Assembly (NCBI GenBank): GCA_040390855.1
Contig: JAZJXO010000006.1
Location: 124,001-188,000 of the forward strand
DNA: 64,000 nt
Direction of reading: 5' to 3'
Origin: Parvibaculum sp040390855
Lineage (GTDB): Bacteria; Pseudomonadota; Alphaproteobacteria; Parvibaculales; Parvibaculaceae
Part shown: one piece after another, positions 8,221 through 15,777 of the stretch
How the letters are laid out: every line of letters begins with the position of its first letter
Numbering within the stretch: position 1 is the stretch's first letter
Position numbers and translations under genes: made by a program
Notes under the pieces: model-generated
Database searches by the model: none
Told to the model about the DNA's origin: nothing
The model's input: only the letters and a program-made list of their open reading frames with translations

Positions 8221-8412
8221 TCAACGTGAAGAGAGGTAGAGCGCGGTCATCAGGAGAATGACAGCGATGAATTGCAGGCCGACGCGCCAGCGCATGAAGG
8301 TTTGCGAGCGCGAGGCCGAGCCGCCTTTGGCCATGTTGATGAGGCCGAGGACCAGCACGACGAGGACGGCGGCCATGAGCACGGGGCCGGCATAAGTGAC
8401 GAATTTGTCCAT
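8221..8412 (-). CDS. small HIG1-type twin-transmembrane protein
   Basis: A 63-residue protein with two membrane helices (about residues 8-26 and 44-61) joined by a short basic loop containing RSQTFMRWRVGLQF. This is the pattern of the bacterial HIG1 / twin-transmembrane family, whose mitochondrial relatives associate with respiratory supercomplexes and cytochrome oxidase. It starts 3 bp after the methylsuccinyl-CoA dehydrogenase stop and so is likely cotranscribed with it. What it does in bacteria is not settled. Its place downstream of a flavoprotein dehydrogenase that feeds the respiratory chain is suggestive only. Confidence 0.85.
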   Translation of the reverse strand: MDKFVTYAGPVLMAAVLVVLVLGLINMAKGGSASRSQTFMRWRVGLQFIAVILLMTALYLSSR

Positions 8413-8415
8413 GGA

Positions 8416-10074
8416 TCAGTTGGCCCCTTCGAGCAGGCGGCGGGCAATCACCTGTGCCTGAATTTCGGCAGCCCCTTCAAAGATGTTGAGGATACGGGCA
8501 TCGCAGAGCACGCGGCTGATTTTATATTCGAGCGCAAAGCCGTTGCCGCCGTGGATTTGCAGCGCATTGTCGGCAGCGGCCCAGGCGACACGGGCGGCGA
8601 GAAGTTTTGCCATGCCGGCCTCGAGGTCGCAGCGGCGGCCTTCGTCTTTTTCGCGCGCGGCATGATAGGTGAGCTGGCGCGCGATCATGATTTCGACCGC
8701 CATCATCACGAGCTTGCCGGAGACGCGCGGGAAATTGAAAATCGGCTGGCTGAACTGGATGCGGTCCTGCGCGTAGGCGAGGCCGAGTTCCAATGCTGAT
8801 TGGGCGACACCGATGGCGCGCGCCGCCGTCTGGATGCGCGCGCTTTCAAAGGTCTGCATCAGTTGCTTGAAGCCCTGACCCTCGACGCCGCCGAGCAGGT
8901 TTTCGGCTTTGACCTCGAAATTATCAAAGCCGATTTCAAACTCTTTCATGCCGCGATAGCCAAGCACCTCGATCTCGCCGCCGGTCATGCCCTGCGCGGG
9001 GAAGGGCTCGGTGTCGTCACCGCGCGGTTTTTCGGCGAGCAGCAGCGAGAGGCCCTTGTAGCCCGGCTCGTCCGTGGTGCGGCAGAGCAGCGTCATCACG
9101 TCGGCCCGGGCGGCGTGCGTGATCCATGTCTTGTTGCCGGTGACTTTGTAGACGTCGCCATCGCGGCGGCCGCGGGTCTTGAGGCTGGCAAGGTCGGAGC
9201 CTGTGTTCGGTTCGGTGAAGACGGCGGTGGGGAGTGTTTCACCGGACGCAATTTTCGGCAGCCATTTGGTTTTCTGTTCCGGCGTGCCGCCGCCAAGGAT
9301 GAGTTCGGCAGCGATTTCGGAGCGTGTGCCGAGCGAGCCGACGCCGATATAGCCGCGGCTGAGTTCTTCCGAGACGACGCACATGGATTCTTTGCCGAGG
9401 CCCAGTCCGCCAAACTCTTCGGGGATTGTGAGGCCGAAGACGCCAAGCTCTGCCATCTGTTTGATGACGGGCATCGGGATATATTCATCTTTCAGATGCC
9501 AGTCATGGGCATGGGGCACGACTTCGGCATCGGCAAAGCGGCGCATCTGATCACGAATGGCGTCGTATGTGTCCTCAAGGCCTGCATCGCCGAAGGTGGC
9601 GGCACCGGCATTTGCCGCGATAAGCTCGGCGAGGCGGGCGCGGTTTTGCGTTGTGTTGCCTGCCGCGATCAGCTTTTTCACTTCGGGCGTGGCAAAAGCG
9701 AGTTCCGCTTCTTCCTCAATGCCGAGATCGCGGGGCCTCACGATCTCGCCCTGGCTCATCGGAATGCCGCCGGTCATCTGGGCCAGATATTCGCCGAAGC
9801 CGAATATGACAATCAGGCGTTCCATCTCACCGAGGCGGGTCTCACTCTCCATGCGGCTCGCATAGACGTGAAGCTGGCGCAGCGCCTCGACATAGGTCGC
9901 CATCCAGCCAAAACCATGGGCGGCGAACTGCTCGCGCTCCAGAAGGGCGGGGGAGACACGGCCGTCTTTGCTGACCTTGGCGGCAACCGCCTGGTGCGCA
10001 TGGGCGAGCAGGGTTTCGGCGGCGCGGAGCGCCTTGGCGGCGAGGGGGAGGAACTCGGCAGTCGTGAGGGTCAT
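8416..10074 (-). CDS. mcd: methylsuccinyl-CoA dehydrogenase (ethylmalonyl-CoA pathway)
   Basis: An FAD-dependent acyl-CoA dehydrogenase that oxidises (2S)-methylsuccinyl-CoA to mesaconyl-CoA. At 552 residues it is far longer than ordinary short-chain enzymes (about 380), because of a 150-residue N-terminal extension. That extension contains ALLEREQFAAHGFGWMATYVEALRQ and later GEYLAQMTGGIPMSQGE, features I associate with Mcd. The dehydrogenase core follows, with TEPNTGSDLASLKT and the C-terminal QIHGGNGFALEYKISRV stretch. Genes for Ccr and Ecm lie within 8 kb, and ETF 4 kb away, supporting the assignment. A less specific acyl-CoA dehydrogenase is the alternative. A GAAGAG ribosome site precedes the ATG. 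Confidence 0.88.
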   Translation of the reverse strand: MTLTTAEFLPLAAKALRAAETLLAHAHQAVAAKVSKDGRVSPALLEREQFAAHGFGWMATYVEALRQLHVYASRMESETRLGEMERLIVIFGFGEYLAQMTGGIPMSQGEIVRPRDLGIEEEAELAFATPEVKKLIAAGNTTQNRARLAELIAANAGAATFGDAGLEDTYDAIRDQMRRFADAEVVPHAHDWHLKDEYIPMPVIKQMAELGVFGLTIPEEFGGLGLGKESMCVVSEELSRGYIGVGSLGTRSEIAAELILGGGTPEQKTKWLPKIASGETLPTAVFTEPNTGSDLASLKTRGRRDGDVYKVTGNKTWITHAARADVMTLLCRTTDEPGYKGLSLLLAEKPRGDDTEPFPAQGMTGGEIEVLGYRGMKEFEIGFDNFEVKAENLLGGVEGQGFKQLMQTFESARIQTAARAIGVAQSALELGLAYAQDRIQFSQPIFNFPRVSGKLVMMAVEIMIARQLTYHAAREKDEGRRCDLEAGMAKLLAARVAWAAADNALQIHGGNGFALEYKISRVLCDARILNIFEGAAEIQAQVIARRLLEGAN

Positions 10075-10396
10075 TTGATACTCTTCAGAAATGGCAAAGT
10101 GGCGGATTTGCTCATGGTCACACGCGCTTTATAGCACAAGGCGGGCGGGCGAACAGGGCGGGGGGCAGGCGGCGGCGCAAATGGCCGCAGGGGCGTAAGG
10201 CGCAGGGAACCTGCGTCATATGCGGGCAGGCTGCATCGCCCATGTTCAGGTCAATGTGCAAAATGTGAGCAGTTACAAAGCCCTCGAAATTATTTTCCGC
10301 AAACAGATGATTTCACCAAATCTTTGCTTGGCGATTGACCTGCCTTACCCTCAACATGCGGCTTGGTGGAAAATTACATGATCATCGGGGGGTGAT
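10075..10396. other. 322-bp intergenic region with no gene seen
   Basis: Lies between the starts of mcd (minus) and the histidine-rich membrane protein (plus), so it must carry both promoters. A GGGGGGTGAT ribosome site lies just before the ATG at 10397. I found no convincing inverted repeat, metal-regulator box or short ORF. Confidence 0.6.
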
Positions 10397-11281
10397 ATGA
10401 AGGCGTTTGTGTTGTTTCTGATGCGGGTGGTGACGGGGCTCACGCTCGTTGTTTATGCGGCGTCGAAAGTGCTTGATACGCCTGCCGCCATCGAAGCCTC
10501 CGACAGACTCTATATGGGCTATGCAAGTACAGCCGTCGCGCAGCACGGACTGGCGGCGCTCAGTGCGATGATCGGCGTTTTTGTGATTCTGGGTTTTCTC
10601 AGGGGTTTTTCTTACGGCGTGCAGTTCATCGTGTTTCTGGCAGGCGCGGCGGCGCTCGCGCGGGCCAGTGTCGTGCTGCCGCTTGAGCTTGAGAGCGCGG
10701 TGGCGTTGGCCGTCGTGCTTGTGCCGAGCATCGCGCTCATCGTGCTCTCGCTCGCGCTGCTTGAATGGCTGGATGATGATTTCTTCGCCCTTGACCGTTT
10801 CATCGACTGGCGCAAAAACGATCTTGCGCAGGATGCCCTCTACGCCGCCGCGCTGAAAGCCCCCGTGGCGGTGGCGGTGGCTGCGGCGCATGAAGCGCAT
10901 GAAGAACCGGCGCATGAGGATCACGGGCATGAAGTCCAAGCGGAACCTGCCCCCGAAGAGCCTGCCCACGAAGACCCCGTCCATGCAGATCACGGGCACA
11001 ATGCGCATGATCACGACGCGCCAGTTCACGAAGAACCCGCTCACGGAGAACATGCTCATGTCGAGGCTGCGCATGATGATCACGGACATGCGGAAGTTAC
11101 GCATGAGCCACATGGCGAAGAGCCTCATGCTGCCCATGCCGAAGTGCCGCATGGCGGTGATCACGGGCACGACGACCATGGGCACGACGACCATGGGCAC
11201 GATGATCATGGACATGTTGACCACGGGCATCACGCGGAACCTACCCATGACGATCACGCCAAGGCCCAGCACGCGCATTGA
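10397..11281 (+). CDS. DoxX-like membrane protein with a histidine-rich tail
   Basis: A 294-residue protein in two parts. Residues 1-125 form about four membrane helices (roughly 4-22, 52-70, 73-92 and 100-122) in a DoxX/MauE-like layout. Residues 165-294 are almost entirely His, Asp, Glu, Ala, Pro and Gly, with 38 histidines in 130 residues, arranged as HGH, HDDHGH and EEPAH units. Such tails usually bind Zn, Ni, Co or Cu. A five-unit 15-bp tandem repeat encodes the densest part. It stands alone between mcd and the sulfide module. The metal-binding role is inferred; the membrane domain is only weakly recognised and no close family is named with confidence. Confidence 0.8.
   Translation: MKAFVLFLMRVVTGLTLVVYAASKVLDTPAAIEASDRLYMGYASTAVAQHGLAALSAMIGVFVILGFLRGFSYGVQFIVFLAGAAALARASVVLPLELESAVALAVVLVPSIALIVLSLALLEWLDDDFFALDRFIDWRKNDLAQDALYAAALKAPVAVAVAAAHEAHEEPAHEDHGHEVQAEPAPEEPAHEDPVHADHGHNAHDHDAPVHEEPAHGEHAHVEAAHDDHGHAEVTHEPHGEEPHAAHAEVPHGGDHGHDDHGHDDHGHDDHGHVDHGHHAEPTHDDHAKAQHAH
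11159..11233 (+). repeat. five 15-bp tandem repeats in the histidine-rich tail
   Basis: Five adjacent in-frame copies of a GACCATGGGCACGAC-like unit (11159, 11174, 11189, 11204, 11219) encode DHGHD. The first three copies are nearly identical and the last two have diverged by a few bases, suggesting recent expansion by slippage or unequal crossing over. Confidence 0.9.
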
Positions 11282-11311
11282 TTTTTGCGGGGCGTAAATT
11301 CGGGCGCAGCA

Positions 11312-12205
11312 CTAAAGTGCTGCGCCTATTTGTTTGTCCAGCGTCAGCGGAATCTTCAGGTAGCGTTGGCCGTTTTCTGATGCTTTCGGCAAATGGCCTG
11401 CATGAATGTTGACTTGAATGGATGGCAGAAGCAGAACCGGCGCTGCCAGAGTTGCATCACGGGCCTGACGCATGGTGACAAATTCGGTCTCTGTCACGCC
11501 TTGGCGGATATGGACATTGTGCTGCCGTTCGTCCCCTACATTTGTCTCCCAGACAAATTCATTCCGGCCGGGGGCTTTATAGTCATGGCACAAGAAGAGC
11601 CGCGTTTCGTCCGGTAATGTCAGGAGGCGCTGGATTGAACGATAGAGCATATGCGCATCTCCGCCGGGAAAGTCGGCCCGCGCTGTGCCGTAATCGGGCA
11701 TGAAAAGTGTGTCGCCGACAAAGACGGCATCGCCGATTTTGTAAGAGACGCAGGCCGGTGTGTGGCCCGGTGTTGCCATGACCTCAACGGTGAGATTGCC
11801 GATTTTGAATTTTTCGCCATCTGCGAACCAATGGTCAAATTCACTGCCTTTCTTTGCTGCGGTGTCGAGATCAAAGATGGGCTCAAAGATGGTCTGGACG
11901 TCAGTGATACGCGCTCCGATGCCGAGTTTTGCCGCGGTTTTGGTTTTTAGGTATTGGGCCGCCGTCAGGTGGTCGGCATGGGCATGGGTTTCAAGAATCC
12001 AGCGAACCGTGGCATTTTCCTTCACGACGGCTGCAAGCAGTTTGTCCGCATTCGTGGTCGAAACTTTCCCTGATCTCGGGTCATAGTCGAGCACGCTGTC
12101 GATGATGGCCGCCTCGCGCGTTGCGGGGTCAATCACGAGATAGCTCGCAGTAAATGTCGCTTCGTCGAAAAAGGCCCGGATCAGTGGCTTGGTATCATGG
12201 GTCAT
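11312..12205 (-). CDS. blh: persulfide dioxygenase-type metallo-beta-lactamase protein (Blh-like)
   Basis: A 297-residue metallo-beta-lactamase-fold enzyme of the ETHE1/Blh group, expected to oxidise glutathione persulfide to sulfite. It has the metal-binding HAHADH motif (residues about 95-100), the ATPGHTPACVSY His ligand, the GDTLFMPDYGTARADFPGG block with the bridging Asp, and FLCHDY with the last His ligand; this set is characteristic of Blh. It is divergent from an ArsR regulator of the BigR type, with a shared palindromic operator between them. In Xylella and Agrobacterium the same pair answers to hydrogen sulfide. Enzyme activity is inferred from the family. Confidence 0.9.
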   Translation of the reverse strand: MTHDTKPLIRAFFDEATFTASYLVIDPATREAAIIDSVLDYDPRSGKVSTTNADKLLAAVVKENATVRWILETHAHADHLTAAQYLKTKTAAKLGIGARITDVQTIFEPIFDLDTAAKKGSEFDHWFADGEKFKIGNLTVEVMATPGHTPACVSYKIGDAVFVGDTLFMPDYGTARADFPGGDAHMLYRSIQRLLTLPDETRLFLCHDYKAPGRNEFVWETNVGDERQHNVHIRQGVTETEFVTMRQARDATLAAPVLLLPSIQVNIHAGHLPKASENGQRYLKIPLTLDKQIGAAL

Positions 12206-12237
12206 TGTGTTGGTCCCCTTGATTTCTCCTTGACGTA

Positions 12238-12274
12238 TATATTAGATGCTTCTAAATTAGCAATGTCTAATATA
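12238..12274. promoter_or_regulatory. BigR/SqrR operator between blh and bigR
   Basis: An AT-rich palindrome with 9-bp perfect outer arms, TATATTAGA (12238-12246) and TCTAATATA (12266-12274), and further inner symmetry (TGCT/AGCA and CTAAATTAG). It fills the short gap between the two divergent starts, the same place and type of sequence bound by BigR in other alphaproteobacteria. It likely represses both directions until sulfide or persulfide oxidises the regulator. Confidence 0.85.
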
Positions 12275-12302
12275 AATGTGGGCAAATTAGCACGAGGCAT
12301 CC

Positions 12303-12626
12303 ATGGGCAGATCAATGCAAGTGGCAATGAACGATATGGCTCGTCTGGCTGAAAGTGCGGGCGAGGCTGCGGCCATGCTGCGGCTGATGGCCAACGAGAA
12401 ACGTTTGCTGATCCTGTGCACGCTTGTGATGCGAGGCGAGGCGAGTGTGGGTGAGCTTGCCACGGAAGTGGATCTCGGAATGTCGGCGTTGTCGCAGCAT
12501 CTCGCCAAGTTACGGGAAGACGGTTTGATCGAGGCGCGCAAGGACGGATTGCAGGTTTTCTACCGGATCAGTGATCCCAATGCAGCGAAGATACTGAAGG
12601 TACTGAAAGAGATTTATTGCCCGTGA
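12303..12626 (+). CDS. bigR: BigR/SqrR-type sulfide-responsive ArsR regulator
   Basis: A 107-residue winged-helix repressor of the ArsR family. The HTH region is GELATEVDLGMSALSQHLAK, followed by the wing. It has exactly two cysteines, Cys39 in LLILCTL and Cys106 in EIYCP at the C-terminus. That is the pair which in BigR and SqrR forms an intramolecular disulfide or tetrasulfide on exposure to persulfides and releases DNA. No ArsR metal-site cysteines (ELCVC) are present. Its operator lies immediately upstream, and the rhodanese and TauE genes follow in the same direction. Confidence 0.92.
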   Translation: MGRSMQVAMNDMARLAESAGEAAAMLRLMANEKRLLILCTLVMRGEASVGELATEVDLGMSALSQHLAKLREDGLIEARKDGLQVFYRISDPNAAKILKVLKEIYCP

Positions 12627-12657
12627 CGTTTCGGTTGCAAGCATAAGGCAGGTAAAA

Positions 12658-13182
12658 ATGACCATGAACATGAATATGTTGACGCCTCTTGAGGCAAAAA
12701 AGCTGATCGACCAAGGTGCCGTTCTCATTGATATTCGCAATCCTGACGAGTATGCGCGTGAGCATATAAAGGGAGCCCGCAATGTGCCCCTTTCATCCAT
12801 AGGCCAGCAGTCCGCCTATAAGCCGGGTGACGTTGTTATCTATCACTGCAAGTCCGGTATGCGAACAGTGACCAATATCGAGCTGCTGCCCGCAGAGACA
12901 TGCGAGGCCTATATTATGAGTAACGGTATTGAGGGCTGGAAGGCTGCGGGCCTCGGCGTTGAGACGGATGCATCAAAACCCATTGAAATCATGCGTCAGG
13001 TGCAGATTGCGGCAGGGTCATTGGTTGTGACCGGTGTTGTGCTCGGCACGGCTGTGCATCCGGGATTTTTCGCATTGTCTGCTTTCGTCGGTGCGGGACT
13101 TGTTTATGCCGGTGTGTCGGGTTTTTGCGGTATGGCAAAACTTCTGGGGCTTATGCCGTGGAACAGGCGTGCTGCTATTTGA
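12658..13182 (+). CDS. rhodanese-domain membrane protein
   Basis: A 174-residue fusion of an N-terminal rhodanese domain with two C-terminal membrane helices (about 115-131 and 136-153) of the DUF2892/YgaP type. The active-site loop is HCKSGMRT with the persulfide-forming Cys64. YgaP-like proteins carry sulfane sulfur at the inner face of the membrane. It sits 31 bp downstream of bigR and 10 bp before the TauE gene. Together with blh the set would oxidise sulfide-derived persulfide and export sulfite or thiosulfate. This pathway role is inferred from context. Confidence 0.9.
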   Translation: MTMNMNMLTPLEAKKLIDQGAVLIDIRNPDEYAREHIKGARNVPLSSIGQQSAYKPGDVVIYHCKSGMRTVTNIELLPAETCEAYIMSNGIEGWKAAGLGVETDASKPIEIMRQVQIAAGSLVVTGVVLGTAVHPGFFALSAFVGAGLVYAGVSGFCGMAKLLGLMPWNRRAAI

Positions 13183-13192
13183 GGAGCGCATT

Positions 13193-13978
13193 ATGCCGAC
13201 CGCTGACATTCTGGCCTTGGCCTCGGGTGGGCTCGTAGGGCTGACGCTTGGTCTTATCGGTGGCGGCGGATCAATCCTCGCGGTGCCGCTGCTTGTTTAT
13301 GTTGTCGGTGTTTCTTCCGCGCATATAGCGATCGGTACAAGCGCTGTGGCGGTCGCCGTCAATGCCGCCATAGGTGCGATCTTTCATGCGCGCGCAAATA
13401 CAATCAAATGGCCCTGTGCAATTGTCTTTGCCATATCAGGCATTGCGGGTGCGTTGATCGGTGCTATGGCCGGTCAAATGGTGGACGGGGACGTGCTTCT
13501 CACGTTGTTCGGTTTGCTTATGATTGCCATCGGATTGTCGATGTTGTGGCGCAGGGGCGACGGGGGAGATCCGAGCGTTCATCTCGATTTATCGACAGCA
13601 CGCCAACTGCTGCCATCTCTGGTCGGCTACGGGCTTGGTGTGGGTTTGCTCTCCGGTTTTTTCGGTATTGGCGGTGGATTTCTTATCGTGCCCGGCCTTA
13701 TCGGCGCAACAAACATGCCGATTCTTTTTGCGGTCGGTTCGTCGCTTGTTTCCGTTTCCGCTTTCGGCAGTGCTACAGCTTTCAGCTATGCCCTATCCGA
13801 TTTTGTGGATTGGAAGATTGCCATGCTCATGCTGGCGGGCGGAGCGGTAGGTGCTTTTTTTGGGGCGATCCTGTCGCGCAGGCTGGCGGCAAACAAGCAG
13901 ATGCTGGCGCGTGTGTTTGCTTTTATTGTTATGGGTGTCGGCATCTATGTCAGCGTTAGAGGTGTGATGACACTTTGA
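13193..13978 (+). CDS. TauE/SafE-family sulfite (anion) exporter
   Basis: A 261-residue polytopic membrane protein with about eight helices, and the glycine-rich repeats GLTLGLIGGGGSILAVPLL and GLLSGFFGIGGGFLIVPGL, one per half, typical of the TauE/SafE (DUF81) fold. It probably exports sulfite or thiosulfate made by the persulfide dioxygenase and rhodanese. I chose the ATG at 13193, preceded by GAGGAGCG, rather than an upstream in-frame start that would overlap most of the rhodanese membrane domain. Last gene of the bigR operon. Confidence 0.9.
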   Translation: MPTADILALASGGLVGLTLGLIGGGGSILAVPLLVYVVGVSSAHIAIGTSAVAVAVNAAIGAIFHARANTIKWPCAIVFAISGIAGALIGAMAGQMVDGDVLLTLFGLLMIAIGLSMLWRRGDGGDPSVHLDLSTARQLLPSLVGYGLGVGLLSGFFGIGGGFLIVPGLIGATNMPILFAVGSSLVSVSAFGSATAFSYALSDFVDWKIAMLMLAGGAVGAFFGAILSRRLAANKQMLARVFAFIVMGVGIYVSVRGVMTL

Positions 13979-14014
13979 AAAAACAGAACCCCCGACCAAG
14001 CGTTGGCCGGGGGG
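13975..14014. terminator. hairpin terminator between tauE and ccr
   Basis: Arms CCCCCGACCAA (13989-13999) and TTGGCCGGGGG (14003-14013), one mismatch, loop GCG. On the minus strand the hairpin is followed by TTCTGTTTTTTC, making a good terminator for ccr. On the plus strand it directly follows the tauE stop, so it may work both ways. Confidence 0.75.
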
Positions 14015-14037
14015 TGCAATCATGTCGGCTTTTTCTT

Positions 14038-15321
<1,284 letters not shown>

Positions 15322-15495
15322 GTTCTATCCTGAGCCCGCGCGGGCTGCGCGACGGGGCTTTCTTTACGCAAATAGACACGCGACCGCGGCTGAAGTGAAG
15401 GGCGGTCGGCGGTCCGTCAATGATGCAAGGTTGGTCATGTCGAGCCCCTGCCTTTGCCGGATCATCCTAGCGTGTTTGGGCTGACGCAAGGGAAT

Positions 15496-15511
15496 TTTGC
15501 ATTGCAGCAAA
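15496..15511. promoter_or_regulatory. candidate acyl-CoA regulator site in the ccr/ecm spacer
   Basis: Inverted repeat TTTGC-N6-GCAAA. Half-sites of this kind (TTTGC/GCAAA) resemble those described for RamB/PccR-type short-chain acyl-CoA regulators that control acetate and propionate assimilation. Assignment is inferred from sequence resemblance and location only. Confidence 0.4.
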
Positions 15512-15698
15512 TGGCGGATTGCCGCGTTTCAGGAATTGCACATCCTATCCCTTATGGTTTTCACGGCTGATAATACCCATGATAGGAATAGGCTTTTTCC
15601 GGATAGACGGACTTTTGCTTCGTATCGCCTGTCCTCGCACTCCAATATATCGTGCCGATTGTGAAGGATGCGGGGCTCCGGTGACCGGCGTTTTGTCC

Positions 15699-15715
15699 TT
15701 TTGCAGCGCAACAAA
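15699..15715. promoter_or_regulatory. second TTTTGC/GCAA site upstream of ecm
   Basis: The stretch TTTTGCAGCGCAACAAA contains TTGC-N3-GCAA symmetry and lies 63-79 bp before the ecm start. It resembles the site at 15496-15511 but the symmetry is poorer. Confidence 0.3.
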
Positions 15716-15777
15716 GGCTGTGATAATCGGTCGGGTTACGATTTCCGTAATGTGATGTCTCCGAGCGGGCCCCGCCC

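Larger units (their letters stand above)
15322..15777. other. 456-bp divergent promoter region of ccr and ecm
   Basis: No credible gene. The region must carry promoters for both ethylmalonyl-CoA pathway genes. Two symmetric AT/GC-mixed sites stand out and are listed separately (15496-15511 and 15699-15715). A 78-codon open frame inside has no codon bias or ribosome site that would support it. Confidence 0.6.

Noticed and set aside
11159..11233. Possible CRISPR or satellite array
   Set aside because: Units are 15 bp, directly adjacent and without spacers, in frame within a gene; no cas genes occur.
10382..11278. 298-codon open frame on the minus strand opposite the His-rich tail
   Set aside because: The repeat composition gives Met/Val-rich nonsense (VPMVVVPMVVV) on the other strand, and there is no ribosome site.
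15519..15755. 78-codon open frame in the ccr/ecm spacer
   Set aside because: No ribosome site and no plausible codon use or homology; the spacer is a divergent promoter region.
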